Shown: piece by piece, positions 50,250 through 59,676 of the stretch
Position numbering within the stretch: position 1 is the first letter of the stretch
Layout: every line of letters begins with the position of its first letter
Assembly: GCA_002842095.1 (NCBI GenBank)
Contig: PHCB01000007.1
Span: 248,001 to 312,000, forward strand
Direction: 5' to 3'
Source of the DNA: a candidate division BRC1 bacterium HGW-BRC1-1
GTDB lineage: Bacteria; Sumerlaeota; Sumerlaeia; Sumerlaeales; Sumerlaeaceae
Length of the DNA: 64,000 bases
Position numbers and translations under genes: made by a program
The notes under the pieces: generated by a model
The model's input: only the letters and a program-made list of their open reading frames with translations
What the model was told of the DNA's origin: nothing
Database searches by the model: none

Positions 50250-51473
50250 ATGTTCTGTCCGGAATGTGGCGCAAAGAACGCCGATGATGCCAGGTTTTGC
50301 GAGTCATGCGGAACACCCCTCGAACCAACACCCGTCGGTGGGAGCGACAACGCCGCTCCACCCCCGACCGAAGCGATTGCCCCGCAGGCGCAGGGCGGAC
50401 CCGCGTGCCCACAGTGCGGCGCAGGTAACGAGCCGGACGCCGGGTTCTGTGAATCGTGCGGCGCGCCGCTTGGAGGCGCCATGCCAGATGTTCAGGCCGC
50501 CCCTCCGCCAGTCGTTCCACCGGCACCGGAGCCACTGCCTCTCCGGTCGCCGGAACCCGCGCCCGTTGATTTCGTGCCGTCCGTGCAACCTTCGCCCCCC
50601 GCTCCGTCGAGGCGCGGGCCGCTTGTCTTGATCCTTCTGCTCGGTGCAGCCGTCATTGCGCTTGGCTTCTTTGGGGTTCGTTCGTGGCAAAGTGGCAACG
50701 GTGTGTTTGGTCTTTTCGCTGCAGGTGGCGAGTCAGGTGATCCCAACGCAACCACGGGCACGCTAACCGCACAGGCTCCCGCCGCGACGCCGGTTCCCAC
50801 GAAGAGTGCGACCCCGGTTCCCACAAAGAGCGCGACGCCGACACCTGCCCCCGTGCCAACCGCCCAATCCACCAAGGTGGCGGAACCGTTTCCGGATACT
50901 ACGATTTCGGGCAAGGATGCCGCATCTGGTTCCTCAAGTCCCGCTGCTCCCGCTGCCACTCCGCGAAGCAAAGGAGTAACATATCAGCTCGGCAATAAGT
51001 CGGCCAGCGCGCCGCTTGGTTCGTCCTATCCGAGGTCCGACCTGCTGATCTCCCTCACGTTTAATTACTCCAAACCGGGTACCATCCTCGACACCGTCGG
51101 CATCAACAAGGCCGACACCGGGTCGTTTTCGCTGATGGTGGACGGCAACGGCATCGTGCAGTTTCAAGTCTTCGACCCGCAGGCGAAAAGCGCCGGGGCG
51201 GTCGGCAACGGCTGGCATGTTCTGCGCAGCAGGAGCAAGTTGCGGGCAGGGGAGGACCACACGGTCGAGGTCTATGTGGGCTCCAACCACTGCACCCTAT
51301 CGGTCCTTGGAACAAAGCAGGCCGAGTTGCCGCTTTCGACGAGGCTGTCGGGTAACCCCCTATTTGTGGGTGATTTCCCCGGAGACGAAGCATGGAGCAA
51401 ACAAGGCCACGAGACCCGTATGTCCATGACGGGCACAGTGACGCTGGAGTATCTGGGCAACCCCGTGAGGTGA
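50250..51473 (+). CDS. Double zinc-ribbon membrane protein with LamG-like outer domain
   Basis: About 407 residues: two zinc ribbons (MFCPECGAKN/RFCESCGTPL and CPQCGAGNEP/GFCESCGAPL), a Pro-rich linker, one membrane helix (LVLILLLGAAVIALGFFGV), a Thr/Pro linker with tandem VPTKSAT, and a C-terminal beta-sandwich (SDLLISLTFNYSKPGTIL, GSFSLMVDGNGIVQFQVF, AGEDHTVEVYVGSNHCTLSV) resembling LamG/concanavalin-like carbohydrate-binding domains. The start at MFC follows AAAGGATG. It is the last gene of the run and places a cytoplasmic zinc module and an outer ligand-binding module on one polypeptide. Confidence 0.85.
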   Translation: MFCPECGAKNADDARFCESCGTPLEPTPVGGSDNAAPPPTEAIAPQAQGGPACPQCGAGNEPDAGFCESCGAPLGGAMPDVQAAPPPVVPPAPEPLPLRSPEPAPVDFVPSVQPSPPAPSRRGPLVLILLLGAAVIALGFFGVRSWQSGNGVFGLFAAGGESGDPNATTGTLTAQAPAATPVPTKSATPVPTKSATPTPAPVPTAQSTKVAEPFPDTTISGKDAASGSSSPAAPAATPRSKGVTYQLGNKSASAPLGSSYPRSDLLISLTFNYSKPGTILDTVGINKADTGSFSLMVDGNGIVQFQVFDPQAKSAGAVGNGWHVLRSRSKLRAGEDHTVEVYVGSNHCTLSVLGTKQAELPLSTRLSGNPLFVGDFPGDEAWSKQGHETRMSMTGTVTLEYLGNPVR

Positions 51474-51495
51474 GGGGGACAGATTTTTTACAGGA

Positions 51496-51516
51496 GCGGG
51501 GGCATTCCTGCCCCCG
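51496..51516. repeat. REP-like hairpin after the zinc-ribbon operon
   Basis: GCGGGGGCATTCCTGCCCCCG preceded by GATTTTTTACAGGA, 22 bp after the last stop of the operon. Stem position suggests it may also end transcription. Confidence 0.75.
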
Positions 51517-51568
51517 AAATCGCTGTTCGGATGGACGGACTGAACGACGACTATAACCTTGGCCGCCT

Positions 51569-51612
51569 CCGGTGTGCAACCGGTGTGCAACCGGTGTGCA
51601 ACCGGTGTGCAA
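51569..51612. repeat. Tandem array of four 11-bp units
   Basis: Four perfect copies of CCGGTGTGCAA. The same unit fills the core of the elements at 19553 and 28437, but here no TIRs or other element sequence are present. It lies in the 259-bp gap before the restriction-modification gene. Confidence 0.8.
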
Positions 51613-51732
51613 GCCTCTTCCAGATCACCGACTCTCACCTTTCACCCCCCCTCCCGCTCCCCGAAATATCCCTTGAGACCCGCGATTACCGCGTCTTAAT
51701 TGCGCGTACCCAGAACGCTATCAGGGGGATTT

Positions 51733-54700
51733 GTGAGCGACGCACCCAGCACGACAGGCGACGAGACCGCACGCGACGACGCGGCGCGGGAATTCATTTC
51801 GCGTTGGAGTAAATCCAGCGCCGCCGAGCGTGCCAACTACCAGCTTTTCCTCTCGGAACTCTGCGACCTCCTCGCCGTCCAGCGCCCCGAGCCCGCGCAA
51901 GCCGACGACGCGCTCAACGCCTACACCTTCGAGCGCGCCATCGCGTTCACCCACGCCGACGGCACCACCAGCCCCGGACGCATCGATCTCTACAAGCGCG
52001 GCTGTTTTGTCCTCGAAGCCAAGCAGGGCGGCGATCCGCTGCAACCCGACGCCACGCGTCTCCCGCCCCTCGTCGCCCCGCCCATGCTGCGGCGCGGCAC
52101 CGCCACCCGCGGCACCCGCCACTGGGACGCCGCCATGCTGGCCGCCCGCAACCAGGCCGAGCAATACGCCCGCGCCCTGCCCCCCGCCGAGGGCTGGCCC
52201 CCGTTCCTCGTCGTCGTGGACGTCGGCCACACCATCGAACTCTTCTCCGATTTCACCCGCTCCGGCAAAACCTATGTGCCGTTCCCCGACCCCCTCAGCC
52301 ACCGCATCCACCTGGCCGACCTCGCCCGCCCCGAAACGCGCGCCCGCCTCGCCGCCGTCTGGACCGACCCCCTCTCCCTCGACCCCAGCCGCCACGCCGC
52401 GAAGGTTACCCGCGAGGTTGCCGCCCGGCTTGCCCTTCTCGCGCGCAGCCTCGAAGCCGCCGGCCACCCCGCCGCCGACGTCGCCGGTTTCCTCATGCGC
52501 TGCCTCTTCACCATGTTTGCCGAGGACGTGCGCCTCATCCCCGAGGGCGGCTTCTCCGCGCTGCTCGAAAGCCTGCGCGCCCAGCCCGCCAATTTCCGCC
52601 CCATGGCCGAAAGCCTCTGGACCACCATGAACACCGGCGGCTTCTCGCCCATCCTGCGCGAGACCCTGCTGCGGTTCAACGGCGGCTTGTTCGAAACCTG
52701 CGACGCCCTGCCGCTGGACGCCGACCAGCTCGCGCTGCTCATCGACGCCGCCCGCTCCGACTGGGGCGCGGTCGAGCCCGCCATCTTCGGCACGCTGCTC
52801 GAACGCGCGCTGGACCCCGTCGAGCGCCACAAGCTGGGCGCCCACTACACCCCCCGCGCCTATGTCGAGCGCCTCGTCATGCCCACCATTGTCGAGCCCC
52901 TGCGCGACGAATGGGCAGCCGTCCAGGCCGCCGCCGTCACCCTCGAGCGTCAGGGCAAACGCGCCGACGCCGTCGCCGAGCTGCGCGCCTTCCACCGCCG
53001 CCTGTGCGCCGTGCGCGTGCTCGATCCCGCCTGCGGGTCGGGCAACTTCCTCTACGTCACCCTCGAACACCTCAAGCGCCTGGAGGGCGAGGTGCTCAAC
53101 CTCCTCGAAGAACTCGACGAGGCCGAGTTTCAGTTCGAGAGCGAGGGGTTCAACGTCGACCCCCACCAGCTTCTCGGCCTCGAAATCAACCCCCGCGCCG
53201 CCGCCATCGCCGACCTCGTGCTGTGGATCGGCTACCTCCAGTGGCACTTCCGCACCAATTCCACAACATCGAATGCCGCGACGCCGTGCTCGCGTATGAC
53301 GGCGTGGAACCGCTGCTCGACGCAGACGGCAACCCCGTTACGCACTGGGACGGACGCACCACAAAGACTCACCCCGTCACCGGCGAAGAAGTCCCCGACG
53401 AAACCGCCCGCGAGCCGGTGATGCGGTATCTCAACCCAAGGAAAGCCGAGTGGCCGGAGGCGGATTATGTTGTGGGGAATCCGCCGTTCATCGGCACCGC
53501 CCGTATGCGCGACGCGCTCGGCGACGGCTACACCGAGGCGCTACGCGCAACCCACAACGATGTCCCCGAGTCGTGCGACTTTGTCATGTACTGGTGGAAC
53601 CATGCCGCGAATCTCCTGCGTGGGGCAGCCTTGGAGTGCGGTGGCCATGCCACCGCTTTGGCAGCCGAAGCCGCGCTTCGGCCGGATGCTGCCTCGCCCG
53701 GCAGAGCCGCCTTGCGCCGCTTCGGTTTCATCACCACTAACAGCCTTCGGCAGACCTTCAACCGGCGCGTTCTTGAACGCCACATGGCCGCCTCTGACTC
53801 GACGGGTCCTGCTGCAACGCCACTCTCCATCGTCTTCGCAATTCCTGACCACCCTTGGGTGGACGCCGCCGATGGGGCAGCGGTGCGGATTGCGATGACC
53901 ACAGCTGAGGCGGGCGAACACGCCGGTGATCTGCTTCGTGTCCTCGCGGAAGTCCCAAGCAGCAATGATGCCGCGAATGTATCTCTTGGACTCCAAATCG
54001 GTCGCATTGTCTCTGACTTAACCGTTGGGGCCGATGTTGGGGCGGCGGTTCCGCTCGATTCAAACAGCCTGCTTTCATCGCGCGGAGTTCAGGTCATAGG
54101 GTCGGGCTTCATCGTTACCGTTGAAGAAGCCGGGGCACTCGGCCTCGACCGTGTCCCCGGAATCGACAAGCATATCCGTCCATATCTGAACGGTCGGGAC
54201 ATCACCGCCACGCCGCGCGGTGTTATGGTGATCGACCTGTTCGGGCTTTCTGTGGCGGAAGTCCAGGAGCGCTTTCCCGAAGTCTATCAGTGGGTGCGGG
54301 AGCGCGTAAAGCCCGAACGCGATCAGAACAATCGAGCGTCATACCGCGATAACTGGTGGATTCACGGCGAACCACGAAGGAATTTCCGCCCCGCGCTCGA
54401 TGGCCTCCCACGCTACATTGCCACCGTTGAAACCTCGAAGCACCGTTTCTTTGTGTTCCTCGACGCGGCGATTCTGCCCGACAACATGCTCGTCAACATC
54501 GCCCTCGACGATGCGCGGTTCCTCGGAGTCCTGTCCAGCCGCGCACACGTCACATGGGCGCTCGCGGCGGGTGGCACTCTCGAAGATCGTCCACGCTACA
54601 ACAAGACACGCTGCTTCGACCCGTTCCCCTTCCCCGTGTGCACCGACGCGCAGGCGGGGCGCATCCGGGAGCTGGGCGAGGCGCTGGACGCGCACCGCAA

Positions 54701-55259
54701 GCGCCAGCAGGCGCTGCATCCCGAGCTGACCATCACCGGCATGTATAATGTGCTGGAGAAGCTGCGCGAGGGCGGGGTGCTGACGGCCAAAGAGAAGACC
54801 ATCCACGAGCAGGGGCTGGTGTCCGTCCTGCGACAGATTCACGACGACCTCGACGCGGCGGTGTTCGACGCCTACGGCTGGCCCGCCACGCTGACCGACG
54901 AGGAAATCCTCGAGCGCCTCGTAGCCCTGAACCACGAGCGCGCCGAAGAGGAAAAGCGCGGACAAGTCCGCTGGCTGCGCCCCGAATACCAATGCCCCGA
55001 AACGGCTCCCACGCAAGACAACACGCAGCAGGAACTGCAACTACCCAAAGACGCCCCCGCCGCAAAGACCACCGCAGGCGCCACGCCAGAGAAACTACCC
55101 TGGCCCGCCACCCTCCCCGAACAAGTCCAAGCCGTCCGAGCCCAAAGAGCCCGCCTCGGCCCCGTAACCGCCGAAACCATAGCCCAAACCTTCCAAGGGC
55201 GCCGGAGCAAACAAGTTACCGAGATACTGGAAACGCTGAAAATACTGGGTGAAAGGTAA
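51733..55259 (+). pseudogene. Frameshifted MmeI-like type II restriction-modification enzyme
   Basis: One gene of about 1175 codons in two frames. The first (to about 53260) starts GTG after AGGGGGA; it has [18 protein letters not shown], a PD-(D/E)xK nuclease, then [12 protein letters not shown] and methylase motif I ([13 protein letters not shown]). The second frame resumes at [15 protein letters not shown] with catalytic motif [41 protein letters not shown] and a target-recognition region to the end. The frame breaks after LQWHFRT; relatives have about ten more residues before FHNIECRD, so a small deletion has broken it. A palindromic repeat (53631-53715) is inserted in frame in the second half. 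It would otherwise cut and methylate DNA as a single polypeptide (type IIL/IIG). Confidence 0.85.
53631..53715. repeat. In-frame palindromic insertion inside the methylase domain
   Basis: About 80 bp encoding [17 protein letters not shown] plus PDAASPGRA, placed between [11 protein letters not shown] and [10 protein letters not shown], which are adjacent in relatives. It contains GCGGTGGC-CAT-GCCACCGC (53638-53656) and CCGAAGC-CGC-GCTTCGG (53665-53681), two perfect hairpins. No internal stop, so the reading frame is kept. Confidence 0.7.
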
Positions 55260-55313
55260 ATTACGAATTACGAATTAAAGCAGAAACTACGAGCCAATTC
55301 GTAATTCGTAATT
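55259..55313. terminator. Perfect 18-bp inverted repeat between convergent genes (bidirectional terminator candidate)
   Basis: AATTACGAATTACGAATT (55259-55276) pairs perfectly with AATTCGTAATTCGTAATT (55296-55313) across a 19-nt loop. It fills the whole 59-bp gap between the stops of the methylase and the 1157-residue protein gene. The stem is AT-rich and lacks a classical T-run, so termination is inferred from position. Confidence 0.6.
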
Positions 55314-55318
55314 CGATT

Positions 55319-58300
55319 CTACGGCATGTACGTGAAGGAGTAGTTGTCCGTCTCGTCGGTCTCGGGTATAAGATCGGTGGAGTCGGTCAATACGCCCACT
55401 ACCCAGGGGCCCGTGGGCACTGAGCCCCAAATTGATTCCCGATATCCCCTAATGCCTCCGCCGATCTGGCCCGTCTTCACGAATCGTCCGCTCTCATCGA
55501 GACGCCCGTAAAACGCCTCGGTCCAACCTCCCATTGCATCGGATTGAGAGAAGGTAACCGTCACATCGTTGCCGTCTCGGGTCACTGTGGGTTTAGTACC
55601 AAAGTGCCCGTTCCAGAAGGGAGTCGTGGGGTTATGTAGGGTCACTCTTCCCGCGAGCGCGAAGGCATTGTCCCGTGGCTGGAGGTCGACCCAACTATCA
55701 TGGATTCCTTCACGGTCCGCGATTGCTGTCATCGAATAGATTCCGTCCGGGACAGAGTTCAGTGACTGTGTGAAAGAAAACGTCTTGGTCTCATTTGCTG
55801 ACAAGTATACCTTTTCCGAACTGGTGAGTGTTATTCCACTGCGCGTCAGGCTTGCTCCACCCGTTGTGGAATGGAATAGTTCCACCCAGAAAGACGCGGC
55901 GTTTGACGTCTTGTTTGTAATGGTGGCCGTCCATCGCACAGTGGTTAAGGGGGCAAGGCTTGCCGGTGCCAATTGAACCGGATCAATCGCCGCACTCACT
56001 ATTGCCACGTCGCCGGTGCCTGTCCATGTCGGCGGCAGCGGTTCGTAACCCTTCGAGTTATTACGTTCTTCCGTCTCCGGAACGATATCGGTGGAGTCCA
56101 CCATGGCAATTAAATCCGACCCCAGGGGTGCGGTGCCATCCAGGGAGACCGTAACCGTGGCGCCGGCATCTATCGACGAAGAAATCTTAGCACCCGGCCC
56201 GATAAAGTCATTTTCTCGCAAGTAACCTTCGCGCGCGAACGTCCCGTGGATTACTTCCACCCAGAAGCCGTAGGGGGGTGATGCGGCCGGGCCATTATTG
56301 CGAATGACGCCGGTCACCGTGACACTGGTTCCGTTCACCGCGAAGGTCGGTTCGCCCAACCACTCGACATCGCATTGTGGCGTTTGGGTATTTCGCACCA
56401 ACAGCCGCTTGCCCGCAATGGGTGCCCAGTTGTTCGCGTAATTCCATTCAAAGGGTCCGCCCAAGCCCGGCCGGTTAATCATCGGCACGACTGTGTAAAC
56501 ACCGTCAGGAATCCAATTGGCAATCTGCCCGGCGGGGGAGTGCATCATGGTTCCTCCGGTGAACTGGAAGAAGGATGAACCGGTAAGCGTGGCACCACCG
56601 CGCCACATATCAAACCCGCCTGTTTTCGAAAGAAAAAGCTCGGCCCACATGGGAGTGGGTTCTGGTCCCGAAATACCCCAGGTCGCGGTCAGTGGCGTCC
56701 CCGGCTGAAGAGCAGTGGGGAAGGCCGGGGTGAAGTCCCCAGAGGTTAAAACGTAATCCTTGCTGTACTGCGCCGTCGCCACGGCAACCTCGTTTATCAC
56801 GACCTCAATTTGTTGCGGAAGAGGCGGAGCCCATCCGACAACCTGGCTGAATTCCACCGTGTGGAAACCCGGCGAAATACCCACGGGTGGGGCCTCGACG
56901 GACAACCATTCGCCACCGTCAACGCGCCACTGCGCGCCCGCCGCCAGAGCTGCTGCGGGCTGGATTTCAGCACGCAACCACCCTGATGCCGCGATCATCT
57001 GCACCGGTAGCGCAGCGTAGGTTCCGGTGGGTTCGGTGGGACTGAATTCCTGGGCAAAAGGTGCGGTGATCGCGTAGACTTGACGCCCCCCGTCCATGCG
57101 AAACGCCACGGGGATCTGTTGCGAAACCTGAGCCGCCACTGCAGCTTCTTTAGAAGCAGGATAGCCAGCCGGATAGGTCAGCCGCGCGATCCTGAAATCC
57201 TCCCACGACGCTGCACCAAATCGCGCAACGTCTTCCTCGGAGAACTCGACCCGCAACTGGGCTCCGTCGCCGCCAAAGCGTGTTCCCTCGGGCAGGACCA
57301 CTGTAAACGCGTTATCCACGCGCTTACCCTGCACCGCAATCTCGGCCGCGCGATCCAACAGCATCGGCGCTGGTAGCGCCACATCTGCCGTCGCCACGGT
57401 GCCGCTATCCGTCAGCAGGGCTGGCTGGTAATAACCGAATGGATCGGCACCAAACACGCCCGCTCCCGGTGTTGCCGAAAGCTGCCCCTCGCTCACATTA
57501 ACCCGTGGGCGGTACACTGCTTGGTATGGCACCCAAGAATCAGGCTCTGAATCAGAGGTTCGGGGGATAGGCCGCACCCCGGCCACAAAAATGCCATGCC
57601 CCACAGACGCCAACTGTCTGACCGAAATCTCAATGCCCCTGTCGGCCAGGGGACGCCAGCGCGCGCCATCATAAAGAGAAATTCCTCGTGAGACAACGCC
57701 AGGCTCGACCATTCGAAACCAACCGCCAGCAATTGGTCGCTCGCCTACAATCAACAGGGAACTAATATAGTCATCAAATAATGGATATGAACCCGTGCCA
57801 GACCAGTCGAAACCATTCCATTTAGCCACGTAATGAAATGGAGGAAATCCAGTGCCTGGGTTTATCGAGTAGTACTGAACCGCGGCAAACAGTTCGCTAT
57901 CGCGCACTGCAATGGACGATACCGCATCAAGCTGACCGGTTCCGACACTGTTCCAGGCGTTGCCATCCCATCGGGCGATGCTGTTTACGATCTTGCTGTC
58001 GACCCGGTTGAACCGCCCGCCTACAAAAAGGGACGTGCTGCTTTCGCCATCGATGGATGAAATAGTTCCGTTAAAATCGCCCGGCAAGCGATTCCAGCGA
58101 ATTCCATCCCATCGATGAACGGTACTCGTAATGGAACTGTCGCCGTACTCCGCCGCAGCCGCAAAGAGATCATCTCCCACCGCTGCAATCTTTGTTACGC
58201 TGGTTTCCAGTCCCTCACCCATGTCCTCCCATGAAATGCCATTCCATCGTGTAACGCCGTTGGCGGGGATTCCGCCTACTTCCGTGAAGTGACCTCCGAC

Positions 58301-58792
58301 CACCAATGCTCCATTCAAACTCGCCAACCCGGAGACGGGGCCATTCATCATGCCCCCTACCTGCGTCCAGGCTACACCATCCCATCGCAATACACAATCA
58401 ATCACGGGTTCGAAATCTGCCGAAAAACGGCAACTAACATAAAGCGCATTATCCAGCCCAAACAAATTATTGATGTCTGCGACGGCACCCGGAAGGTCGG
58501 CCCAGTATTTCGCGTCGTATCCCCACTCCGGCCCTGGCACCGTGGCCGGAATGCCCGGGGCAGCAAACGTTGCCGCTGAGGCTCCTGCGTCGCGAATCGT
58601 ACGCAGTGCAGTTTCATCCGACTCCAACTGAGGCGTGGCGTCGGGCCCGATAGTAACATGGAAACCCGGCGGAACCTGAAAATCCTTGTAGTCAATCCCA
58701 TCGCCCTGAGTCGCGCCGCCAGCCACCACCGTCAAAGCGGACACCGCAATAAAAGCTAATCCCGAGCGCACTATGCTGCTAAAGGGTTCCAT
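55319..58792 (-). CDS. Large secreted protein: N-terminal propeller and CARDB-like C-terminal domains
   Basis: 1157 residues with a signal peptide (SGLAFIAVSALTVVAGGATQ). Residues 90-400 are a galactose-oxidase-like propeller with repeats of GGRFNRVDSKIVNSIARWDG and WDG..W type. A middle part has a Gly/Pro-rich module (AAGAQWRVDGGEWLSVEAPP). The last 450 residues hold three or four Ig-like CARDB domains (VTVTGVIRNNGPAASPPYG, IVPETEERNNSK, IPETDETDNYSFTYMP). Such proteins are usually displayed on or released from the cell and bind polymers. No enzymatic motif is evident. It stands alone; its start region carries only a weak ribosome site. Confidence 0.82.
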   Translation of the reverse strand: MEPFSSIVRSGLAFIAVSALTVVAGGATQGDGIDYKDFQVPPGFHVTIGPDATPQLESDETALRTIRDAGASAATFAAPGIPATVPGPEWGYDAKYWADLPGAVADINNLFGLDNALYVSCRFSADFEPVIDCVLRWDGVAWTQVGGMMNGPVSGLASLNGALVVGGHFTEVGGIPANGVTRWNGISWEDMGEGLETSVTKIAAVGDDLFAAAAEYGDSSITSTVHRWDGIRWNRLPGDFNGTISSIDGESSTSLFVGGRFNRVDSKIVNSIARWDGNAWNSVGTGQLDAVSSIAVRDSELFAAVQYYSINPGTGFPPFHYVAKWNGFDWSGTGSYPLFDDYISSLLIVGERPIAGGWFRMVEPGVVSRGISLYDGARWRPLADRGIEISVRQLASVGHGIFVAGVRPIPRTSDSEPDSWVPYQAVYRPRVNVSEGQLSATPGAGVFGADPFGYYQPALLTDSGTVATADVALPAPMLLDRAAEIAVQGKRVDNAFTVVLPEGTRFGGDGAQLRVEFSEEDVARFGAASWEDFRIARLTYPAGYPASKEAAVAAQVSQQIPVAFRMDGGRQVYAITAPFAQEFSPTEPTGTYAALPVQMIAASGWLRAEIQPAAALAAGAQWRVDGGEWLSVEAPPVGISPGFHTVEFSQVVGWAPPLPQQIEVVINEVAVATAQYSKDYVLTSGDFTPAFPTALQPGTPLTATWGISGPEPTPMWAELFLSKTGGFDMWRGGATLTGSSFFQFTGGTMMHSPAGQIANWIPDGVYTVVPMINRPGLGGPFEWNYANNWAPIAGKRLLVRNTQTPQCDVEWLGEPTFAVNGTSVTVTGVIRNNGPAASPPYGFWVEVIHGTFAREGYLRENDFIGPGAKISSSIDAGATVTVSLDGTAPLGSDLIAMVDSTDIVPETEERNNSKGYEPLPPTWTGTGDVAIVSAAIDPVQLAPASLAPLTTVRWTATITNKTSNAASFWVELFHSTTGGASLTRSGITLTSSEKVYLSANETKTFSFTQSLNSVPDGIYSMTAIADREGIHDSWVDLQPRDNAFALAGRVTLHNPTTPFWNGHFGTKPTVTRDGNDVTVTFSQSDAMGGWTEAFYGRLDESGRFVKTGQIGGGIRGYRESIWGSVPTGPWVVGVLTDSTDLIPETDETDNYSFTYMP

Positions 58793-58949
58793 GGAGTTTC
58801 ACGCTTTCTCTCCCACCGGCAGCGCTAACGCATCCCACCATAAAAAGCCGCTCGCGCCATTGTTGCCGAGGGGGTTATCTCTTTCAATTGATGGAAGCAT
58901 TCAGACTTTAAAATGAGAAGTCAACAACGAGCTGGCGGACCCGCTTCCA

Positions 58950-58981
58950 TTCGTAATTCCTAATTAGTAATTCGTAATTTC
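58950..58981. repeat. AT-rich AATTACG repeat overlapping a stop codon
   Basis: TTCGTAATTCCTAATTAGTA then ATTCGTAATT, same family as 19965, 23594 and 55259. The last codons of the response regulator (LRITN) and its stop are encoded inside the repeat, so insertion has probably replaced the original 3' end. Confidence 0.6.
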
Positions 58982-59496
58982 ACGGATTCCGGGTTATCGC
59001 TCGGCGCTTGTTGTTCTTCTTCTTCGTCCCCGATGGGCTCGTTCTCCGGCGTTGGATCCATTGAAAACGGAATGTTTATCTCCCCTGTGGTGAGGGTCGG
59101 AGCAGGAGAAAGCCCCTCCGGTTTGGCTTCGGTGACGTTCTCATTCCCGCTGACTTTATCTATGGCGCTCATCATGGCTGCCAGGGTGGTTGGCTTGCGG
59201 AGGATCGAATGGAATCCGGCGCTCAGGATGGTTTCGTCGGCCGCATCGGTGCCGGTAATGCAAATTGCGGGAATTTCCGCATAGGACTGAAAACCGCGAA
59301 GCCGTTTGAGGAATTGGAATCCATCCATGTTGGGCATTTCGAGGTCGATGATGGCGAGTTCCGGTCGGGCCTCTTTCAACCAGAGAAGTGCTTCCATTCC
59401 TTCGGTGTATGCAAAGACGGTGTGGTCGAGGGTTTTCAGGAATTTTTCGATAACCTGCAGTGCATCCGGGTTGTCGTCAACGAGCAGAATACGCAT
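58960..59496 (-). CDS. Orphan response regulator (receiver only)
   Basis: About 178 residues. The receiver domain covers residues 1-125: MRILLVDDNPDALQVIEKFL (acidic pocket DD), LAIIDLEMPNMDG with the phospho-acceptor Asp, AICITGTDA and LRKPTTLAAM (conserved Lys-Pro). No output domain follows, only an acidic tail (NEPIGDEEEEQQAPSDN) that runs into an AT-rich repeat. Such single-domain regulators act by protein contact. The ATG giving MRILLVDD was preferred over an ORF start 37 codons upstream. The GAF histidine kinase at 36221 lacks a cognate receiver, but pairing is speculative. Confidence 0.9.
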   Translation of the reverse strand: MRILLVDDNPDALQVIEKFLKTLDHTVFAYTEGMEALLWLKEARPELAIIDLEMPNMDGFQFLKRLRGFQSYAEIPAICITGTDAADETILSAGFHSILRKPTTLAAMMSAIDKVSGNENVTEAKPEGLSPAPTLTTGEINIPFSMDPTPENEPIGDEEEEQQAPSDNPESVKLRITN

Positions 59497-59676
59497 GGTT
59501 CTATCTACCCTTCCGAGTAATGGACTGGGGTTTGCCTCGCTGTTAGTGGTGGAGGCGCGATTCCTTAGAATGGGTAACATCGAAGATTTCGTTTTGGCAA
59601 GTGTCAAAGTGAGGGAGCTTTGTTCGATATCCTTTTTGCAAAGCCCTTGTTGATGATAACCGGAAGGAATTAATCA

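Noticed and set aside
51721-53247. A 508-codon frame on the minus strand over the methylase gene
   Set aside because: Its Gly/Ala/Val-rich composition is the reverse complement of the GC-rich methylase frame, whose nuclease and SAM motifs establish the real strand.
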